A stretch of DNA of 64,000 nucleotides from positions 52,217,018 through 52,281,017 of the forward strand of contig NC_090173.1 in assembly GCF_024679245.1 (NCBI RefSeq). The letters run 5' to 3'. Position 1 is the stretch's first letter. The number at the start of each line of letters is the position of its first letter. The translations under genes were made by a program, and so were the position numbers. The DNA comes from Pseudorasbora parva. Its lineage: Eukaryota; Chordata; Actinopteri; Cypriniformes; Gobionidae. Of the stretch, positions 58,001-64,000 are shown one piece after another. The notes below the pieces were generated by a model. That model saw only the letters and a list, made by a program, of their open reading frames with translations, made no database searches and had not been told where the DNA came from.

Positions 58001-58877
58001 TTAGATATTTCAGATAAACACATTTTTAACAAACTAAATTTCTCAGGTATAGTCCTTTTGTCTGTATAGTTGATTACAATACTTGTACAGTAAATAAGAC
58101 AAGGGCTGCTGCTAGCTATTATTTCTTAAAGTATGAATGGGGCCAGACCTTTGAAAACTGACTAACTGGTTTCATACCATAGCCGAGATATGCAGCTGTA
58201 CCAGTTTTCATCCTATTTGCCTACCGTCCGTTTATTAAGCCACTCCTTACCTCCACGTCAACATTGTTCATTTCCTACATAAAGAATTGCTGTGGCTTCA
58301 GTGTATCCTGTCATAGTTTAAAGCTGGTAAGTGTCTGTTGCTTCGGGTCCAGAAAAAAAATGGTCGAGGAGTCTTGGGTAGGACTGCTTTAACACTTTTT
58401 GGCCTTTTTGTTATTGATGTAATAATCTGTTTCAGGGTTTTAACAACATTTATGTTTGGAAAAATGATTTGAGTAAATATTCGCTCTTTAGAAACTTAAG
58501 AGGAGTCGTGCAGGAGAGATTGAAGTCGCCATCTGTAAATTTCTAACCTTCGCTCCTGTTTGTGTCAAAGAATAAAGTGGGTGATATGACCAAATTATTA
58601 TTTCATATGAGAAATTATTTCATCTCATTTCTGTTATTAAAAATAAGAAGAAGCAAATTACAAACAATAGGAGAAATGCAATATAACAAGATTATGAATT
58701 AGACAAATTAAGTTTTTCAGGTACAATATTTTTATGTAATGTAGTAGAAATGGTACACATTTAAAAATCAATTGTAAAAATAAAATATTCCATGGTCTTT
58801 ACTGTATTAATTAATTATAAATGTGTTCTTAAAGCTAAAAAAAGTGATTCAGTCAAGAGCAGTATAATATTCTCTGT
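55053..58877. other. Presumed cant1 intron 1 sequence, no gene recognised
   Basis: This long AT-rich region holds no supported ORF. Small repeats (A/T runs near 57685) and dispersed repeat-like stretches are present, none of which I can assign to a family. If the 54-kb exon is real, all of it is intron. Confidence 0.4.
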
Positions 58878-59148
58878 AACACTTTACAATAAGGTTTATT
58901 AGTTAACATGAACTAATAATGAACTCCACTTATAAAGCATTTATTAATCTTTGTTAATGTTAATTTCAACATTTACTAAAACATTATTAAAATCGTATTA
59001 ACATCACTATCATGAAGAGCTCCATTTTTATTAACTAACATTAACAAAGATTAACTAATGCTGAACAGAGGTGCTGTTCATAGTTAGTTCGTGTTAACTA
59101 ATGCATTAACTAATGTTAACTAATACAACCTTATTGTAAAGTGTTACC
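58878..59148. mobile_element. MITE with GTAACACTTTACAATAAGG ends
   Basis: The left end GTAACACTTTACAATAAGG is matched by its reverse complement CCTTATTGTAAAGTGTTAC at the right. Interior TTAACATTA-type blocks are also inverted. Length is about 270 bp, non-autonomous. Confidence 0.75.
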
Positions 59149-59389
59149 GTATTTCCTCGTAGGTCTGATTCACATAAACGACACAGAGAGCAGCAGGTTT
59201 ATTAGGCTGCTGTCACTTTAAGACCAAACACACGGATCCATTACACTGATACACATCTGGTTTACACACAACGGTTTACATTTACTTGAAACAACCAGCT
59301 CTGAACACTCCACATAATGGGTGTTTTGACATAATTGCATATTGAACGTTCAAGAGGTCACAGAAGACGCCCGATAAGTAAGGTTGTTA

Positions 59390-59585
59390 CTTATCGCAGA
59401 TTAAAGATTTTTATCGCAGAATAAACCTCAACCCGATCAGGATCCTGACACGAAGCATCCCACTGAAGGGGTTTATTCTGCAATAACAACAGGCGAAACT
59501 GACCGATCAGAATCAAGTATTCCACCGCGCTGTGTAATAATCTGCAATAACATCTGGCTCGATGTACGTAATCCCATTTATTACT
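59390..59585. repeat. Degraded hairpin repeat related to 12788-12935
   Basis: It shares CGCAGAATAAACC and GGGGTTTATTCTG blocks in inverted arrangement with the earlier copy. Confidence 0.55.
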
Positions 59586-59708
59586 TGGCAACTCACCACA
59601 GGAGTAAATAATTAGTTGGGTTTATACTAGGACCGGGCACTGGGGGGCGATTGACGCTTCAGTTTCTGAGAGGAGTGCTGCAGACTTGAATGGTACATGT
59701 ATCTTGCC

Positions 59709-60322
59709 TAGGGCTGTAACGATACACCAAACCCACGATTCGGTTCGTATCACGATTTTTGACCCACGGGACGATACAAACCTCGATATGGGGGGGGACA
59801 AAACAGTTTTATTCTGTACAGTATTCTGTAGCCTATTTTTCCGTCAATACCATATATCTGTATGGTCAATAGGCTACTGCCGACGTTTTCTTTGCGGTAC
59901 CAATAGGCAATATATATTTAACATGAAGTATAGGGCCTCATGTACATCAATACCAACAGAAGCGTCGCGTCAGACACGCTTCTGGTGTGCAAAGAAAGAG
60001 AAAACGCCACGCAGCCGCCCCGCGGATGACACGCAACAGAAATTCCACGCTCACACCACGTTGCCAGCCGGTTGGGGAAGCTTCTTGAAACACTAACGGC
60101 AAATTGTGTGGGTCTTGTCAACTACACGATTGCCATCCTTGTTCTCCACCGGGTAGCTGAAATGTTGCCATACTGCTGACTTAAAAGTTGGACCTGGACA
60201 GGAAGGATAATTCTGGGAGTTGGAAGGGGTGTGTCGTGATTCTGCCTTCTCACATCGCGATACAGGTTCGTGGACCTGCGTATTGCGATTTCGATTTCAT
60301 ATCGCATATCGTTACAGCCCTA
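59709..60322. mobile_element. Non-autonomous hAT element with 8-bp TSD
   Basis: The ends TAGGGCTGTAACGATA and TATCGTTACAGCCCTA are perfect 16-bp inverted repeats. ATCTTGCC flanks both sides (59701-59708 and 60323-60330). Length is 614 bp. The open frame inside (59686-60096) starts outside the element and shows no transposase motif. Confidence 0.88.
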
Positions 60323-61324
60323 ATCTTGCCTGACCACTTGTAATCTGTTAACACAGAACGCAGCTAATGCCGAGTTCACACTGCCCAATTTTATCCCCGA
60401 ATTGGACTCGCCGACAGGTTTTGCGAAATCGCAGACAATTGCCCAAAATCATAGGCAAATCGGGGCTCGTTCATGCGAGTAACAATCACGTGGTGTGAAT
60501 GAACAAAGACACGATCAGTAGAATCGCCGACGCGTCGCCGACGCCTGTGAGATATTTGACATGCTAAATATCTGGACCTGTCGGAGATTCAAACTCCTGC
60601 TGTGTGAAATGTGCAAAACACCTGCCGTAAAAGCCAAATACGTTTTTAAAAACGCTGTTTTTTTTTGTTTTTTGGTTTGTTTTGTTTTTTGATTTGAAGC
60701 ACCGCGTTAACTGGCTGACCAATGAGATCGGTGCTTTTGTTTATGTGCCTGGAGCTGCTGAAGTTACAGTAAAACACGACTTGGTGGCACTCGAGCACAA
60801 AAGAGTCTTGCTCCGGGTCTCTTTGTTGTCTGAACACAAAGAGCTTCATGATATGGAGAGGAACTGCAGATCAAATAGGATTCAATGGTGAGATTCCATT
60901 AAATCACATTTGATCTGCAATCAAATCAAAAGCGCCATCTACTGTCAGGAAGTGAATTTTTCATCTCCAGCGATAATCGCTTGGGTATGAACACAAAGAA
61001 GCAACTGAATGTCTCTAAAAATGCTGGTGATAAGCGCTCGATAATTGTCCCGATGTGCCCAAGGCTTATTACCCCCTTGGCCACCAATAATAAAAAACCT
61101 GCATATCCCAGTCTGAACTGTAGTACTGTAAGGCTTGAAGTGCAAATTAACACCTGAGCACTCTTGTGGGATTGCTACTGTTACAATTAAAAACCATAGG
61201 GAAGAAACATGACAATAGAAAATGTGAATAGATAGATGTGTGAATTATCAAGAAGACTCATGGTTGAGGTGGAATTTCAATAAAAGTATCATGTTGACCT
61301 AATCATCCTCTGTTCCCTGTGTAG
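60323..61324. other. Presumed cant1 intron 1, distal part
   Basis: No gene is supported. It ends in a pyrimidine-rich stretch and TGTGTAG acceptor immediately before the coding exon. Confidence 0.4.
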
Positions 61325-61343
61325 GTGTGGCTGTCCCTCCCTA

Positions 61344-61980
61344 ATGCCTGTTTCTCCAGGCTATGCACGTCTTCATAATGAGCCTATGAACTCTCTGCGC
61401 ATCTCTGTTGGAGGGCTCCCGATGCTGACTTCCATGACCAACCCCACAGACCCCCGTTTCCGCATCAAATGGAAGGCCATTGTGGTGGTAGCGTCAGCGC
61501 TATTCCTCGTCCTCCTCATCTTCATGCAGCTTTTGCCCTTTCACCCCCAACCTAGTGCCAGATATGGCTTAAAGTTAAACCGCCATGAGGTGAGAGCGGA
61601 GGACCGCTACAATGACACGTATCCCCTCAGCCCACCAGAGCGCACGGCCCAGGGCACGCGCTACCGTATAGGGGTCATTGCTGACCTGGACACAAACTCT
61701 CTCAGTGATAAGAAGCTGACCTGGTTCAGCTACATGCTGAAGGGTCACCTCCTGGTGTCGGAGAGTGGAGATACAGTGACTGTCGAATGGGATCAGGAAA
61801 GGGTGGTCTTGGAAAGCCACCTGGCAGAGAAGGGTCGGGGCATGGAGCTCTCCGAATTAGTGGTGTTTAATGGCAAACTGTACAGCGTGGATGACCGTAC
61901 AGGCGTAGTATATAACATAGAAGGACTTAAGGCAGTGCCCTGGGTTATACTACCAGACGGGGATGGATCGGTTTCAAAAG
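61344..61980 (+). CDS. cant1: Calcium-activated nucleotidase 1, first coding exon (partial gene)
   Basis: The exon starts after a TGTGTAG acceptor at 61325 and reads 212 complete codons to a donor GTTAGT at 61981 (phase 1). CANT1 is a Golgi/ER type II membrane protein of the apyrase family that hydrolyses UDP and GDP in a calcium-dependent way and supports proteoglycan synthesis. It has [11 protein letters not shown] near the start, a single hydrophobic signal-anchor ([20 protein letters not shown], about residues 50-69), then [69 protein letters not shown] and WVILPDGDG, conserved propeller blades with acidic calcium-site residues. The remainder of the protein lies beyond 62 kb or outside the window. 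Confidence 0.95.
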
Positions 61981-62620
61981 GTTAGTGTTTCTATAGTACT
62001 TACTTTCCAACAAAATGGTGCTGTTATTTTGTCTGGCTATCACCAGACCAAGTTCAGTTTAGGATTGAACATTGGTCTGGGGAGTCTGCTCTGTATTTTC
62101 TACTGCACAAGAGGTGTTATCAACTGGCATTATTCAAATGACTTTATACGCAATTGGATAGTCGTTCAACCAATCAGACCACAAGAGGCGTGATCAACGA
62201 GTAACAACCCATCGCTTCTCTGTCTGTAATCATGTTAAACCTGGCAAAAGCGCAAGGTGGATAAGCCAGTTTGTGATTGGTTCCGGCAAATGTGTAACAG
62301 AAGCAGTAGAAATGGTTTCCAGACTGAGTTGCAGGGCGAAATCAAATCGTTGGCAGATCAGGCTGGGTTTACCCAGTGTAGATGTTCTGGGAGCTCTTTC
62401 AGATCCGTCCATGAACCTTAGAGCCTATGTTTAGTTTGCCCCCAAACAAATATAGTGCATTGCTGTGGTCTAAAATAGGTTCACACACACACATTCAAGA
62501 TAAAAAAACACATTTCTTATAATATGCATTGCAGCATCTCAGTGTCTAAACTGTCTGCCAAGGCTTTGATTGGTCAGACGGCCTAGTCTGTTGTGATTGG
62601 TCTACTCTGCTCTGATTTCT
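61981..62620. other. cant1 intron 2 start, no further exon seen
   Basis: The donor GTTAGT is at 61981. I found no convincing next coding exon of cant1 up to 64000, so it lies outside the window or is separated by a long intron. Confidence 0.5.
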
Positions 62621-63165
62621 GCCAGCCATATCACCCTGTAGCCCAAGAGCTGTCTGGTCAGTACCTGGATAGGAGACAGACTTGGAAAACTAGGAGCTGC
62701 TGGTAGAGGTGTTAGTAAAGGCCAGCAGGAGGCGCTCACCCTGTGGTCTGTGTGTGTCCTAACACCCCAGTATAGTGATGGGGACACTATACTGTAACAA
62801 GCACATTCCTTCGGATAAGGCATAAAACCGAGGTTGTGACTCTCTGTGGTCATTAAAAATCACAGGATGTTCTTCGTAAAAAAAAAAGAAAAAAAAAAGA
62901 AATAGGCATGTAACCACAGCATCCTGGCCAAATTTGCCCATTGGCCCCTGTCCATCATGGCCTCCTAATCTTCCCCCTCTCCAGATTGGCTTCATCACTC
63001 TGTCTCCTCTCCACCAATCAGCTGGTGTATGTGGTGGCCATTCTGGCGCAATATGGCTGCCGTCGCATCATCCAGGTTATGCTGCACATTGGTGGTGGTT
63101 GAGAAAATTCACCCCTTCCATGTAAAGCGCTTTGAGTACTCAGAAAAGTGGTATCTAAATGTAAC
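62621..63165 (+). mobile_element. 5S-rRNA-derived SINE (SINE3-like)
   Basis: The head GCCATATCACCCTG and later GGTCAGTACCTGGATAGGAGAC follow the order of 5S rRNA (GCCATACCACCCTG...GGTTAGTACTTGGATGGGAGAC), including the internal promoter region. A long body with an A-rich interruption (about 62876-62902) ends in a AAAGCGCTTTGAGTA-type tail ending in a CTAAATGTAAC-like stretch. This is the SINE3 layout known in zebrafish, with a LINE-derived 3' end. It is flanked by a repeated GTCTGTTGTGATTGGTCTAC block. Confidence 0.75.
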
Positions 63166-63494
63166 ATTATTCATCTTATTATAATTGGTTAGATGACTCA
63201 GTCTGTTGTGATTGGTCTACCGCTTACAGCACATGTCAGCAACCAAATAGCTATTACCTACCCTGACATGGTCATACTCAATTCTAGCCAGAATATGAGT
63301 CTGAGACTTCTCAATTGGGCAGTGATTATGGGGCGTGTTTCAACCAAACCAGGAAAGACCTCAATTGGATAGACCTATAACCAATCAGAGCAACGGAGCG
63401 ACGCATTGCGTTAGTTGTCAAATGTCAACAGAACTCAACTGCACTTTTGCCAAACGTATAAAGCCCGCCCTGACAATTTGATTGGTCCGAACAG

Positions 63495-63600
63495 TTTCTG
63501 TTCTGGCTTAATTACTCCTCTATGGATCAAGTCCAGAATGAACTGGTCAAACTCGAATGTTGTGGGCGGGGCTGAGTTCGGCTGGCATCCAGGCTAGCCA
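63495..63600. repeat. Interspersed repeat shared with 29337-29440
   Basis: It shares TAATTACTCCTCTATGGATC and GAGTTCGGCTGGC blocks, including a CATCCAGGCTA-type end. The family is unknown. Confidence 0.6.
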
Positions 63601-64000
63601 TTACCATATCTGAATTGCAGCTCTTCCTCAGCAGTTGTACACACAGTGATATGATACAATGGTGTTGGTTTTACTATATCACTTCAAGCCTGAGTCCTTG
63701 AACTGATATAAAAGTGCACCAAAGTGAATTTCCTTTCGCAGTGCAGAAAAAAGCACCATGTCGACAACACAAATCAAATTTCTAGGGCCTCAGCTGCAAC
63801 TACAGGGTCAAAAGAAGACGTTGTTTTGCGGCGGCATCCAGTGAAGAATATACTTACTGATGACTAATTTCAGGTTCTTTCTTTTGGGAGACAATAACTT
63901 CATTTATTGGGCACTTATATCTTTTAAGCTTTTTAGACCTTTGACATTCACAAACAGCTATATTACACACTGCATGAAAGGTAATATCCAAAACACAGCA

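Noticed and set aside
59686..60096. 136-codon ORF overlapping the hAT element
   Set aside because: It starts outside the element, crosses its end and has no transposase motif.

Overview
This window is teleost fish nuclear DNA, most likely from a cypriniform (zebrafish, carp, barb or labeonine relative). The evidence is vertebrate GT/AG introns, AT-rich spacers with long GATA, GT and TTTC microsatellites, cyprinid-type TIR and fold-back transposons, a Tx1-type L1, a 5S-rRNA-derived SINE3-like element, and two adjacent host genes, synaptogyrin-2 (syngr2) and calcium-activated nucleotidase 1 (cant1), which also lie near each other on human 17q25. There is no sign of bacterial or plasmid sequence.

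Layout. 1-8640: two related gamma/epsilon-type endogenous retrovirus remnants. The first has an intact 513-codon gag, no pol, a broken env and a 3' LTR. The second is 5'-truncated and keeps integrase and env pieces, including an Ig V-like segment. 10476-18723 (minus): a seven-coding-exon gene for a zinc-finger, Crypton-like tyrosine-recombinase protein. The reconstructed CDS is 2640 nt and in frame throughout. Its introns hold fold-back elements and a BEL/Pao integrase fossil. 18968-26577: a fold-back element broken by an hAT element, then a palindromic TIR element split by a full-length two-ORF Tx1/L1 LINE with a 13-bp target-site duplication (TSD).

27540-28600: two head-to-tail 3' fragments of an I/Nimb-type LINE, each carrying a microsatellite. 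28607-about 44000: an old plus-strand L1 split by two TAA-flanked MITEs, a 10.05-kb LTR retrotransposon (31306-41352, minus) with nearly identical 1.65-kb LTRs, and a solo LTR that itself holds a TIR element and a piggyBac-like element. The 10-kb element encodes gag, protease and integrase in one 1270-codon ORF but has no reverse transcriptase.

44000-64000: the host segment. It holds a 600-bp GATA-type array, syngr2 (four coding exons, 47594-51383), a Tc1 transposase fossil, a probable cant1 promoter and non-coding exon 1 (near 54 kb), the first coding exon of cant1 (61344-61980), and scattered MITEs plus the SINE. cant1 continues beyond the window.

The host genes share no pathway: syngr2 encodes a vesicle membrane protein and cant1 a Golgi/ER nucleotidase. 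The rest is a layered record of transposition. The most noteworthy items are the intact recombinase-like gene, the very young RT-less LTR element, the surviving gag ORF, and the Ig-like segment in a retroviral env. All calls come from reading sequence and translations by eye; no database search was run.
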